In this document: one piece after another, positions 11,217-22,909 of the stretch | How positions within the stretch are numbered: the stretch's first letter is position 1 | Layout of the letters: each line of letters opens with the position of its first letter | Source: Phoma sp. XZ068 | Taxonomy: Eukaryota > Ascomycota > Dothideomycetes > Pleosporales > Didymellaceae | Length of the DNA stretch: 64,000 nucleotides | Assembly: GCA_004835665.1 (NCBI GenBank) | Contig: RBKR01000012.1 | Span: 124,001-188,000, forward strand | Reading direction: 5' to 3' | The notes under the pieces: model-generated | Seen by the model: the letters and a program-made list of their open reading frames with translations, nothing else | The model's database searches: none | Told to the model about the DNA's origin: nothing | Made by a program: the position numbers and the translations under genes

Positions 11217-13082
11217 TCAAGTGATCCCCATTAACTTTAGCCCCTTGGAGTTGCTCCTCCGCCCTTCCATATCCTGCTTCAACTGCCCCTCCGCCCCATA
11301 ACTTAGCAGTAATTCGATCATTAAACTTCGCTCCCGGCCTTCCATCCTTTTAGCTGCAAGCGCCATCTGTAGCGGCGTATTTCCGTCGTTCGCCTCGTGA
11401 TTCACATCAGCCCCCTTGTCAGCCAGGAATTTCGCAATCTCAAGGAGGTTCGCGCCAGGCGTCCGTGCGGCGAGGTGCAATGGTGTTTCACCAAGCGTGT
11501 TGGTGGCGTCAATCGAATGACCAAGGGAGGTGAGGCTTTTCACGATTTCGAGCTGTCCGCCTAGCACGGCAGCGTGCATCGCGGAATAGTAATGGTTGGA
11601 GGTTGTGCGCGTGATGTCGGCGCCGTATTCAATAAGTACGCGTAGGATGTCCGAGGACATGTCGTGTGCCGCGCGGATGAAGAAGAATCCAAACTCGGGG
11701 TGGGCGACCATTGGGTTTGCGCCTTCCCAGAGGACACGCTCGACTTCAGCTGATGTAGCGTCTGAGGGGATGTTGGCGAGGATGCGGTCGACGCCAATGC
11801 GGGAGTCGATGTCGAGGTCTTTTCTGCGGCCTTTAGCTACGGCGATCTTGTCTGATGTTATTCTTTTGTGGAAGATGGACACGTCAGAACTGGATACAGT
11901 TGTCGGTGTCGACGGTGAGTACTCTTGAGCTAAACGTGTCTTTCCTTTGGCTTTTATCTTCACGTCCAGTCGGGTCGAGGCATCTGAACACCAGCTCCGC
12001 GATTTCTTAAGTCTAGACTCTCTAGACTCTGGTGCCACTAAAGTACGGCTAGATGAGACGCCGTCATCGGTGTAGAATGTACCGTGGGAGGCTAGGGAGG
12101 TGCTTTGGGATGTTGCTCTGGAGCGTGCTCTGTCTTCCGTGACTTTTATGACCATTGAGTGAGTCAAAGGCTGGTCGCCTTGATGGCAAGGCACATGTGC
12201 AAGCCATGCTCCAATGCCCTTGTCTGAGGATTTGGTTGCTGTTGATTGTTGCGAAGGACTGCTCCTTCCACTTATACTGCGGCGGGACTCGCCTAAGGAG
12301 GGTTCCAGTGAATCAGGTCTTGGTGTAGTCGTTCTTCGCTCCGGCGCAGAAGTTCTTGAAATGGGTGACACACCCTCCCTGGATAGTGCTGTGATACACG
12401 ATCGAAGTAAACGGACAGCCTGTAGTAAGGATTTGAGTCTTTCTCTGGCAAGTTGATTGACGTGGATCTCTTCCATATCGGTACGCTTGAGAAGCTCATT
12501 AGTGGACTCGGCCAGATCACTGACATAGCTCTCAATGAGTGAGTCGATTGTATCAGTGCGACCGAACCTGACACAGTTAGCAAGGCTTAGTTGAGGATCA
12601 GTTACTTCCAATCTTACAGTGAGAGATAGTCAACAGCAAGATCGAGCACAATTCTCGAGGCTTCGAGGTCTTGCCGTAGAATTATGAGAGCGCCATCTTT
12701 CAGTATCCGCCAATCATTCTTTGGTGAAGTACTACATGAAAGCTTCAAGAATGACTTGTGCAAACGTTCGCTGGTATCATCGCTAGAGTCCAATATTTGG
12801 GTAAATGCATCGATAAGTGCTGGAGGGAGCTTAGAGCCGAATGTTGAAAAGTCGTCCTGTGCAACACCGAGGCCAGTTCTGATGATCTGCAGATCATTGT
12901 TGATTGCGTTCAAATCGGTTCTGGCTTCGCGCACCTGCCTCGCGAAACTGCTGATATCCGGGATAACCTATGGAACACCTGAGTCAGCCAGTGCACCGTT
13001 GCAGATCTACAGAGATTCTTGCCTGGGCAATCGAAGTGTTTAGCGCAGCACATCTGGCGGCAATTGTGCTTGAGCGAGGCAT
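11217..13082 (-). CDS. Ankyrin-repeat protein with fungal STAND-type N-terminal domain
   Basis: A 586-residue protein from three exons: 13023-13082, 12618-12967 and 11217-12567. Intron 1 (12968-13022) has a rare GC donor (CAG/GCAAGA) and a CCATAG acceptor. Intron 2 (12568-12617) has GTAAGA, a GCTAAC branch and GTGTCAG. The start MPRSSTIAARCAAL continuing into VIPDISSFARQVREARTDL is the helical N-terminal region seen on many fungal ankyrin and NLR-like proteins. A serine-rich low-complexity middle follows, then about four ankyrin repeats near residues 430-560 (SAMHAAVLGGQLEIV, TPLHLAARTPGANLLEIA, TPLQMALA). No NACHT or other enzymatic domain is present. The role is probably protein-protein interaction in signalling; specifics are unknown. 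Confidence 0.82.
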
Positions 13083-15409
13083 TTGTTGCGAGAGAGCGAG
13101 GCCTCAGGCTTCGATTGATGTATAAGAAGCACGTCGAGATCAGCAAGGCCTGAAACAGCGTCCAAGAGGGCAGGCGGGGTTGCGACGGTCGGCGACGCGT
13201 TAGACAGCAATAAGCAAATTGGCTACACAAGATATGAGGGCTGCGAGACGACGCTCGTGGCTGTTAACAGTGTTGTCGCACGGGACGAGTGACAACAAGC
13301 CCCGTATCGCAGAGCCACGCCGCAAACTTGTGGCGCCTCGGGATGCCGTTGTAAATCCTACACGCAAAGTGCGATCATCTCACGCTGTCAAAGTAGGCTT
13401 AAGCCTGTGGAGAGGGCTGAGAAAACACACAGGTGTTCGGCGTGTTCGCGTTAACCAGGGCAAGAGACTGGCGTGCCGTGCATCGGGGACAGCGAGGTGG
13501 AACGACATTTTCCCGGCTGACAACCGTTGAAATTGCTTCGCCCAGCTACGGCTTGCGCACAACCACCCTGTTGTGCCTCATCGTGGTTAGACGACCAAGA
13601 ACGAGCAAGGGATCCTAGGCTTTGGATGCGATGCGGGAACGCAGCCGGTCGGGCATGGACCACCGGATGAGCCGTCGCAGATTGCATTGCAGAAGAACGA
13701 AGCGCTCGCGTGCAATCAAGGTCAGCCTCCCAACGCAATCTCATGCAAAACTCCATGAAGTAAGAGTAATCTGCATGTGTCACCGACGTAACGATGTTTG
13801 TCCGTTTTGCAATTTCTTCGGTGTTCGGGTGTTGATGCCCAGGGTCGCCGATAGCCAGCGTGACAGTTCAGCTGCACAAATGTGATCAAGGCGCAGGACG
13901 TGCAGTTTCACGAATCCTCCGAGAGCGCACCACAGCCCTTCAATCTCGCGATACTCGGACCTACTACGCCGTGACGACACAGCGAAGCAGATTCATTGGG
14001 TCCATCGACGACAACAGACACTGTGGATGTAGCGACTGGAGAACAGCTTGCCATACGAAAAGGCGGTCACCATGGTGCGTTTGCTAACGACTCAGCATCG
14101 AAGTTTAGCCAAGCCCGCTCAGGATAAGCTTGATGTAAAGAGGAGGGCGGGTTGTATTCCTGCTGGCTATATAAGTGTCTGGTCAAGCTGCTGTGCAGTA
14201 TGGGGACACTGTGCAAGCTTTCCCAGCTGCTGTGTGCTAATCAATCCTGGCAGGACGAGAACGTTGGACCGCTGGGCCGTAGGATGGTGGATGGTCGATG
14301 TGAAATAGGACAAGTGGAAAAGTCTGGTTGCTGGTTGGGCTTTGAAAGGCATATACGACTGATGCGATCCATTAATGATGCTCTTAGGTTTCAGACAATC
14401 GCCAATGGTGATGAAGAGGGCCTACAGAACCCTTCTTGTGTAGGTGACGATGTGAATTGTGCTCTTGCTGCACGTGACAGTAGTGACATGTTTCCGCGCA
14501 CAATGGATGGATATTACACAGTCGAGTGAAGAGGCTTGAGAATGAGAGATAGGATGAAGTAAGAGAGTTCGAAGTCTTGCCAGCTACAATTAAGTCTTTG
14601 GGTCGGCAAGAGCCTCCCGTCGAACTAATGGCCGGGAGCGGCATAGCGCCCAACTGAAGTGACCGAGGGAGACATGGACGTCATCAGTAAGGCTGTACCG
14701 AACACCTCTTTCCTCGAGACTGCGGTCTTCTTTCATTTGTAACCGTTCTCTTCTCCAGAATCCGTCGCACGCTGATCGTGTCATGGCGCCGCTGCTCTGA
14801 CCACAACGCTGAAACCACGAAACCAACCGTCCAAAACTTTACGACGCAATGTCGCCATCAGGGCGGTCTGCCACCCGTTTGCGCCGGAGGAGTTCACAAA
14901 ATCCAAGGGGCAAGGACACGCGATGAGCAGAAGGTTTGCCGTAGGTGAGGCGCCGATTTTGGCCTACGGAAAGCTTGCACAGACCGCTTTTCTCTCTGCG
15001 CCTCTTTTTAGCAGCGCCGTCATTCAACCAAAATCAATCTCGAGTTCCTCATAAGCCGAGGTAACCGCTGCTTCCAGCGCATCTCAACTACTTCTTCCGC
15101 CGCATAAAGTTACCACGAATCTGGCCAAACCTGGCTTTCACCTTCCGATCCTGGCGTCTCCACCTACCCCGCCGCACCCGCCTGCTAAGCGACGTCAATC
15201 TTCGGCAGCCACCGACTTTCGCTCAACCATTCACCTCGACACGTTACAACGCGTTGCACGCGTGTTGGCACCCGCCACGGCGCACTGTTCGATTTGCGCC
15301 TTGATGCCTTGAAATTCGAGTGTCCTCTTTGAGTGACAACTGCAATCGCCTGCCTTTTTGAGCCCCCAGCAGAGCCCCCAGCATCCCAATCGATAAGGTT
15401 AACGTCACA
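13083..15409. other. Intergenic, no supported gene
   Basis: A 2.3-kb stretch upstream of the ankyrin gene (minus) and the hypothetical gene at 15410 (plus). Short frames overlap on both strands without protein-like composition. The last 350 bases are C/T-rich and may be the leader and promoter of the 15410 gene. Confidence 0.5.
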
Positions 15410-16690
15410 ATGGCCGACTTCAACGAACAAAAGACACCTTTGACGCTTGCCAACATCCAGGACTGGGCGCGTTATGAGTTTCCAGAGGCCTATAAGGCAT
15501 TACCGCGCGCTTCGAGAGTCACGTACATTGATATTGACGAGACCTCGTTCAGCAGAGTGATCCAGAGATCGCTTGGTCGCTCAACACATAAAAAGCTGCT
15601 CGTGATTGGCGACTACGCTCCAGGCGACGATGTCGAGGACTCCAAGGTTGTCGCACACGTGCATGAACACGATACAGAGATTACCTTCTATCGTTTGAGT
15701 GAGGAAACGATTGAAGGCAAGCCAGAGTTGCTCCCTGTTCGCGCCACAAGCAATGTTGCCTTTTACTCGCCTTTCAGCAAAGTCGGTGACGACACCGGTG
15801 GATCCAAGGCTATTCATCGAGTCTCTGCCGTCATTCTGTACTACTTCCTGGCATCAGAACTTGTCAACGAACTAGTAAGGCATAAGAACGACTCCAGATG
15901 GTTCGCCAAGAATTTTAGAGAGGCGTGTGACTGGATCGGCAATGACGGCGACCGACCTTCCACAGCATCACGGCCTGGCACAGCACGTCGAGAGAGTGAC
16001 AAGGACAGCAACTTCGAACTACCAACCAAGATCAAACGGGAAAGGGAGGAGTACACACCACAAGGGACTCGTAAGTGAAAAGGTTGCCGCTATCCTTTTG
16101 CATTCGCTGACCCTGACTAGCAAAACCTAAGCGCGCTAACCATTCACGAAAGGTATGCGACACTGCAATGACTTTTACAAAAGCAGAACCTAACGTAACG
16201 ACTGCAGGCTTCACAAGTATCTGAAGGTTTGCCATCGCCTGCGGCTGAGTTCTTCCCTACCAGAAGACGTCCTAGTCATGTTCGAAAGGTATTTACCTGA
16301 CTCCTTACGTAGAATATAGACAAAACTAATAACAATCAGCCATCAAACTTGTCAGAAGGCATTCTGTCCCCCACGGACGAGGTACTTGCCGACGAAACCA
16401 TGCTCAAGCATGCTTACAGCGGCTTACAACAGGAGTGCGCCCAGATCAAAACGAAACTGGCCGCTACGAAAGAGAGGATGAGGTTGGCTGAGGCACTAGT
16501 ACACAGTCGCGACATCGACCTCCATCTGTCCAAAGTTCGAGTGGAGCGTGCGGAACGAGATGCTGCCGCTGCGAGGAAGGAGCTGAATGACCTAAAGTCA
16601 AGTCTACTCAAGGATATCGAGCAAGTTGTCATGAACAAATTCGCGGGAGGGTCAGTGTCTTCAGACAACTCGGAGATGTCGACTACCTAG
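15410..16690 (+). CDS. Conserved-looking hypothetical protein, four exons, C-terminal coiled coil
   Basis: Exons are 15410-16070, 16121-16152, 16208-16288 and 16340-16690, giving 374 residues with every phase consistent; three short GT-AG introns have GTAAGT, GTATGC and GTATTT donors. The N-terminal half (about residues 1-175, MADFNEQKTPLTLANIQDW to FREACDW) looks globular. The middle is basic and Ser/Pro-rich (RPSTASRPGTARRESD, PTKIKRERE, PTRRRPSHVRKPS), suggesting a nuclear protein. The end (about residues 265-350) is a long charged helix, probably a coiled coil (ECAQIKTKLAATKERMR, RAERDAAAARKELNDLK). I do not recognise the family. A DNA-repair or chromatin role would fit the layout but is only a guess. 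Confidence 0.75.
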
Positions 16691-17217
16691 TCAGCTGGAT
16701 CGGTTTCTTTTTCCACCTCCCGCTTGGGCTGTTTTTACGAGAGCGTTTAGCGCGCACGATACCCATTTGCGGATTGCTCATACTTCACGAGGCTTCATTG
16801 TACATATTCTGGGCTGTCGACCCTATCATGACTTGTCAGTATCTCACTTTCGATTTCGACACTTTTCTTACTCCATTGCATCTTCGGCAACTCGCAGGGG
16901 CAAAATTCTCGGCTCTCCCAACAACATTACGACTTCCTTTTCGAATATGCAAAAGCACGTTTTCAGATGGAAGGAGCCAGTGCATCCTGGCAGGCGCATA
17001 TGTTTTCCGCCTTCCCATCTGACCTGCAGTTTCAACATGCTGCATTCCTCGTTAGCATTCAATGCGCAAACATTGTCTTCCTCATCTACCTGCACAAACA
17101 CCATCATTTGCTCACATAGAACGCCCAACAGCATATTCAGGAAACAATATCTTCATCATTCACTGCCACTCGACGACGGGCAATTTATCACGCATCAATA
17201 TTCGGACAAACCGCACC
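16691..17217. other. Intergenic, no clear gene
   Basis: This is the 3' flank of the preceding gene and the upstream region of a doubtful downstream frame. No RNA or repeat was recognised. Confidence 0.45.
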
Positions 17218-18050
17218 ATGTCTACGCCCAACAAAGACAGCATCGACCACCCGTATAGCTCCGCCCTCCTTCGTTATGACACACAATTGACGGAAGCCAT
17301 CGCGCTACTCAACACGATGGGCGGTGTACCCCACTACGTTACCGAGTCGGACTCGTTATGCTTGCAATCACATATCTGCGTCGCACACCTTCTACACAGC
17401 GATGCGCGAACCGAACTCACGGAGGTACTCAAGCTGGCAGAGTTGGTTATTTATGGCGAATATGCCTCGACTAATTCAACGACAAACCAATTCCATGTCA
17501 ATGCCAGGCTTGCCTCATTTCCCATTGGGTCGCACACTGTTGTCCGCGTGTTGTGTAAAGAGGACTGTAGATACTCCTTCCTGGCATGAGCGAAGTGGCC
17601 GCGATGTCTTAAAGGCCTAGGCCAGACCTTTTCAACGAGGCGAGTTTGGAAGCTGTTGCACAGATCTTACACGTGGTCAGTCTTGTGCTACAGTACAACG
17701 AAAACCATCTGGCGGCGCTATTCGATGTCGAAGATGCCATGGCCACAAGACGCAACCTGATCACAACGGTATGCAGGAACATTGTCGTTTGCTCACCGAC
17801 TGCTTCCAGATTGAGTCTGTTTGGATATCAAATCCATCCTCGTGACAGTAGTTTGAAAGTATTGTGCTACGTAGAACGATGTCAAGTTATACTACTCAAC
17901 GCGAAGGTGAGAGACGAGGCTGTAGAACTTCACACCGCGGCCGGGAAATCAGCGGGGAAGGGGCCGTTGATTGATCTCACCAAGCAATTGTACCTACATA
18001 CAAGTGATTACCGGGTAAAGTTTGCAGGTGAGAGAAAACAGGTGGTGTGA
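17218..18050 (+). CDS. Doubtful hypothetical gene, exon structure unresolved
   Basis: Two protein-like stretches lie in order on the plus strand. One starts at ATG 17218 (MSTPNKDSIDHPYSSALLRY) and stays open to 17589. The other runs from about 17625 with PDLFNEASLEAVAQILHVV and LAALFDVEDAMATRRNLIT, open to 18050. Their composition suggests real coding sequence, and a junction between about 17540 and 17625 would be needed to join them, but no donor/acceptor pair I tried gave a clearly correct phase. A possible further short intron starts at GTATGC 17769. No domain is recognised. Confidence 0.3.
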
Positions 18051-18336
18051 GAAAGTGCTGCGGTCCGCCGCCGCCGGACCGCCCAATGAGAGCCCCACGT
18101 GCGACGTCATCCCGGGGCAGGCGCGCGGGTTGAGGGAGGGCGCGCCTTCCCGCAGCAGCCTGACAACACACCAGTCCCGGCAAGGATACTTATTTACCTC
18201 CGCCCTCAACAGAACCAAGTCTTCAACTCTCACTTCTCCACGCTGCACTCCACGTCTGCCCCTCTTGTGCACCTGCCTAACGCCAATTGACACCTAATCA
18301 ACCAAACAACCGCATCCACCGACACCAATCGCGACC
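18051..18336. promoter_or_regulatory. GC-rich promoter and C-rich leader of HAD phosphatase gene
   Basis: This short stretch has a very GC-rich block at about 18058-18140, followed by a TTATTT-like AT patch near 18188 and a pyrimidine/CA-rich leader (about 18230-18336). That is the usual arrangement before a strongly expressed fungal gene. No specific factor site is claimed. Confidence 0.4.
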
Positions 18337-19139
18337 ATGGGCAAGGTGAGCCTCCGCCGCAGCCACTACCCCGCTTCTGGCTAACTCTGGTACAGGTCAA
18401 GTACATCATGCTCGACTGCGACAACACGCTTGTCCAGTCCGAGCACCTCGCCTTCGAGGCCTGCGCCGACCTCACCAACGAGGTGATGAAGAAGTATGAC
18501 GTCAAGAACGCCCCTCACTACACCGGACCCAAGCTCCTCGAAGACTATGTCGGCCACAACTTCCGCAGCATGCTCAAGGGCCTGCAGAAGGAGCACAACT
18601 TCACCATGTCCGACGACGACCTCGAGGACTTTGTCGCTCGCGAGCTCGGCGCTGTCACCAAGAAGCTCAGCGAGAAGGCTGTCGAGTGCCCCGGCGTCAC
18701 CAAGGAGCTGCAGAAGCTGAAGGACCAGGGCTACCCCATGTCCGTCGTCAGCACCTCTGCCAAGAGCCGCGTCGTTGCCTCGATTGAGAAGGCTGGCATT
18801 GCCCACTTCTTCCCTCCCGAGCACGTCTATTCCGCTGCCTCCTCCCTCAACCCTCCCAGCTCCAAGCCTGACCCCGCCATCTACCACTATGCCGCCAAGC
18901 AGCTTGGTGTCAAGGAGTCTGATGCCGTCACCGTCGAAGACAGCAAGAGCGGTGCCACCGCTGCCATGCGCGCTGGCATTCCCTGCATCGGCTATGTCGG
19001 CATCTACGGCATCGAGGAGGGCAAGGAGAAGATGCAGCAGATGGCCAAGCTTCTCACCGAGGAGACCAAGTGCGTCGCCATCATGTACGACTGGAGCGAG
19101 TTCCAGGAGTGCCTGAAGAAGGTTGAGGCGAAGTTGTAG
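18337..19139 (+). CDS. HAD-superfamily phosphatase (subfamily IA)
   Basis: A 250-residue protein: exon 1 is only ATGGGCAAG (18337-18345), the intron is 18346-18395 (GTGAGC ... GGCTAAC ... TACAG), and exon 2 is 18396-19139. All four HAD motifs are present: DCDNTL with nucleophile Asp10 and acid/base Asp12, the serine of VVSTSAKSR, the lysine of SSKPDPAIY, and the acidic pair of TVEDSKSG. The helical cap between motifs I and II fits beta-phosphoglucomutase or 2-deoxyglucose-6-phosphatase-like enzymes. It probably dephosphorylates a small phosphorylated metabolite in the cytosol; the substrate is not deducible. Codon use is strongly C-ending, suggesting high expression. Confidence 0.92.
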
Positions 19140-20609
19140 ATACCCATTGATGCACCAGCATGTGCTTCAAGATGCCTGTGGCTTCAGCAAGCTCAAAGCA
19201 TCAAGCTCTGCGGAGCTACGATTACGGATGATGAAAATTACGGCATGAACGGTCAGATAGATCAAAAAGAATATTCCTCGTGGGCCTCGGTCCAATTTGC
19301 AAACATTTGTCCCACCTGCTTGTGATATTTTGGGCTATGACAACGTCATTGCCGCGGAACGCCCCACAACAGTTGACCCACAATGTGATCGTACTCCGTG
19401 GTTCGCAGCCGGTGTTTCAATGCATCGATTTCGGATACCGCTAATAGTCAATCGAGTGGAATTGTTTTGAACATCTAGATGTGCACATATTCTACGGTAA
19501 TCGTTAGTGTCTCTATCTCGTAGGCTCACAGTATGTGCGCGCGGATTTGCGCAAATTGATGAGTAACGCTGTCAGACCTACAAGATCTCTCGGGCCCCAC
19601 CTCTATAAACCCAACAGATCAGACTTCGTTACATTTTCTAGTACTGAACTTGTAGTTGCTGCTCTGTATTCCAGCTTACGGGCGCGATGTCTCATGCTCA
19701 GCGTTCAACGCACCTTCCCCATACCTTTCGCGGCGAGCGAAGCCCCGCAGCGCCCCTCGACTGATCACAACTGCAATACCTCCAACTGTGGAAAACCCAA
19801 GCGACACCGTATCTGACGGTGTACTTTATCGACATCCCTATTCCAGCAGGAGCTTTCGTATCTTGACGCACCGACGCAATGGAAAGAGCTGGGCTTTGTC
19901 GGTGTCTGTGAGTTTGGCGCGTGCAGCAACACGACTGCAACCCTTGCAATGAGGTTATCGGACGAACATATACCTGATATGATCCCAGTCGATATAGAAA
20001 CAGATCTACAGGAACAGCCGCGGGCAACCGTTAACGCCTCGCTCACCACACCTGATGGTCCTTCACCGGCTGCTCTACAACCCACAACGCGCCAGGGACG
20101 ACGACAACCACATCAACTGAGACCATACAAGATTGCAGGCTTCGATCAAAGCATTCTCCCTCGCTAGTACTGCCTTATCGTCGTTACACCGAAACGATCT
20201 GCATCTCGGCTCTCCCGCTTTGTTTGCTCGATGCGCTGCCAAGCCGAGCTTAACGACTTCCTCCTTCCTATTCGGTCGGCGTTTCCACTCCCAAGCTTTT
20301 GACTTCATTTGCAACGACCAATGCAGCGCTGCATGTGGGTTGGGTCTTCATCTACGTTTTCCTTGGACTCACACTGAGTTGCCGGTTATGATCTCGTGCC
20401 TGTACTGGCAACGGGGCGGTTATGGACGTTGAGGTCAGGAAGGGGCAGGTACATTTGCTACCTGCCGAGTTAGCCATAGGCGGTGCCTTGTGGGCGATGT
20501 CGTGTTCAGCACCTCCATGGCCACTACTTGAGGTATAAAGCGGTGGCCAGCTTCGGTCCCAGGGCTCCGTACGGCACACTCGTTCAGCCTCAACCCAAAG
20601 CCAGTCAAC
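19140..20609. other. Intergenic, with a weak protein-like stretch
   Basis: No supported gene. Protein-like frames at about 19700-19900 and 19949-20167 on the plus strand (the latter starting MRLSDEHIPDMIPVDIE) might be exons of a short hypothetical gene, but no convincing splice joins them. The last 100 bases hold a TATAAAG-like motif near 20534 and the leader of the next gene. Confidence 0.4.
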
Positions 20610-22128
20610 ATGTTTATTCGAAGTGCCATCCTCTCGCTCGCTGCCCTCGCGGCGGCGAAGGAGATGCCCAAGGACGAGTTCAGGGCTGCCGAGCTTTTTG
20701 ATTCCGGTATCCGACACGAGAACAACAAGGCTCTGAAGCTGGTAAGAACGGTGCCGGTAACCCTTTCTCCATCTTGCTAAGCTTGTCACAGGAAACATGG
20801 GCTCAGCAGGAAGCCGCTGGAGTTTACGCTTCAGCTCAGTACCGTGAACTTGCATCCCTTGCCACCTGCACCAACGGCACCGCAAAGACCGCGACAGACA
20901 CCTTCAAGTGCAAGAATATCGATCTCTACCACTTCCTGTCTCACTCTGCTCTGGGCAGTACCTATGGCTTCGGATCTTCATCATGGGGCTGGACTTCCAG
21001 CACCGGCCGCGAGTTCGTTGCCATCGGTCAATCTGATGGCACAGCTTTCGCTGAGATCACCAAGGAGGGCAAGCTTTCTTACCTCGGACGTCTGCCTCAG
21101 TACTCCGTCCGCAGCCAATGGCGCGAGATCCGTGGTCAGAATGACTACATGATCATCGGATCTGAGGCTGCAGACCACGGAATCCAGATCTTCGACATGA
21201 AGAAGCTGCTCACCGTCAGCCCGTCGGCTCCCAAGACCTTCAGCAACACCGCTGACCTGGCTGGTCACTACAAGGGTCTTCCTACCGGTCGCACTCACAA
21301 CGTCGTGACCAACCCTGAGACAAACTTCATCTACTCCGTCGGTGCCATGCCAAGGACCGACAAGTGCAAGTCGGGTATCATCTTCATCGACATTTCCGAT
21401 GTCAAGAACCCCACTAGCCCTGGCTGTGCTTCTGCCGACGGCTATGTCCACGATGCTCAGTGTCTGATCTACCACGGCCCTGACACAGCTTATGAGGGCA
21501 AGGAGATCTGCTACGGCTTCAACGAGGACACATTGACCATCTACGACGTTACTAACAAGAAGGCACCTGTTGTCCTTTCCATCACCTCGTACACTGGTGC
21601 TGCTTACACCCACCAAGGTGTTGTCCTCGACCCCAAGAACCAGAAATACCTGCTTCTTGATGACGAGTACGATGAGTACGACAAGGTTGGCCCTGGTGCG
21701 TCGGGTAACCCCATCACCTACATCTGGGATATCTCCAGCTTGAAGAAGCCCAAGCAGACTGGCTACTATAAGTCTGGCGCCAAGGGTGTCGACCACAACC
21801 AGTATGTTGCCAACGGTTTTGCGTACCAGTCCAACTACGGCACCGGCTTCCGCGTTCTGGATGTACGCTCTATCCCCACAGATCCTACCGGTAAGGGCGT
21901 CAAAGAGGTCGGCTTCTTCGGTAAGTTATCATATATGCGTTGCCCTGGACTTTACTGATGATTAAATTAGATGTCTACCCTGAGGACGACAATCAGACCG
22001 GTGGCGGAAAGGTTGATTTCGTCGGCACGTGGTCTAGCTATGCCCTCTTCAAGAGCGGTTACATCCTCGTCAACACGATGGAGCGTGGCGCATTCATTCT
22101 GAAGATGCAGGATGGTGCCACCGCGTAA
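20610..22128 (+). CDS. Secreted LVIVD-repeat (choice-of-anchor B-like) protein
   Basis: A 472-residue product from exons 20610-20741, 20792-21920 and 21971-22128. The introns are 50 nt each with GTAAGA and GTAAGT donors. The N-terminus MFIRSAILSLAALAAAKEMP is a signal peptide. The body is a beta-propeller of LVIVD-type blades: WREIRGQNDYMIIGSE, GIQIFDMKKLLTV, SGIIFIDISDVKNPT, CYGFNEDTLTIYDVT, ITYIWDISSLKKP, GFRVLDVRSI. Conserved histidines occur in TGRTHNVV, GYVHDAQC and YTHQGVVLD. This matches proteins annotated as choice-of-anchor B or LVIVD repeat-containing, secreted in fungi, with no proven enzymatic activity. Paired cysteines fit an extracellular fold. Confidence 0.87.
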
Positions 22129-22909
22129 AGCACGGCACGAACGCAGCAACGTGTGTCATGAGATACACCTCGTGTCGTAGCACGATTGATAAGATGGAAA
22201 TGACCTGCCATTCGATTGGCCAATGCAAATAATATTGTCCCTTGCTCTGCCGTCTTGTTGCCGACAATGTTTGCCTCGTTGCCCGTGAAACGTATCTAGA
22301 TTGGACATTTCGATCTACCTTGCATCGGTGCAGCATCGGTCTTGCCGCAGCCAGTCGCCTTCCAGCGGCCTCTCTTCTTCACGACCTTCCATTAAGCTTC
22401 TCTGAGCCGCCTGCACGGCCGCCAATGACCGCGGTAACGCTCACTCCACCCCCACAAACGGTCTTACATCCTATCAATGTCTCGTGTCTCGTTTACGCAG
22501 ATTGTGGCGTCCAGGCGCCAAGAGTCACTGCAAGCACAAGAGCGGGGGCGTTTCTCTTGGCTCAATATCTTCCTTCCCAATCAGGGACCGCCCGAGAACG
22601 GTCCGCCATGAGCTAGAAGTCTCCGCCCAGGAACTACGTTCATCTCCTTCCCCATGTATCACAGTGAGCCCTTTGCCATCACGCAGCCAAGATGCAATGT
22701 ACCTATCGCCCGGTAACTGGCTGCTGCGTCTCGTTCCTGAGGATGTCGCGCAAGGAAACGGATACGCAGCTTCCTGTACGGGTTAGGGTGTGATATGCGT
22801 CAGTTTGCCGCAAGATGTGTTGCTCGAGCCGGGGCTGAAAAGTATATATGGTGCTGTGCTCCTGGGTGGATGGAGTAGCTCAACCCTGACATCCTTCTCA
22901 ATCGTCAAT
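22129..22909. other. Intergenic, 3' flank and promoter of the M28 aminopeptidase
   Basis: There is no gene. A TATATAT-like element near 22849-22853, about 60 bases before the next ATG, is a reasonable TATA box for the aminopeptidase gene. Confidence 0.45.
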
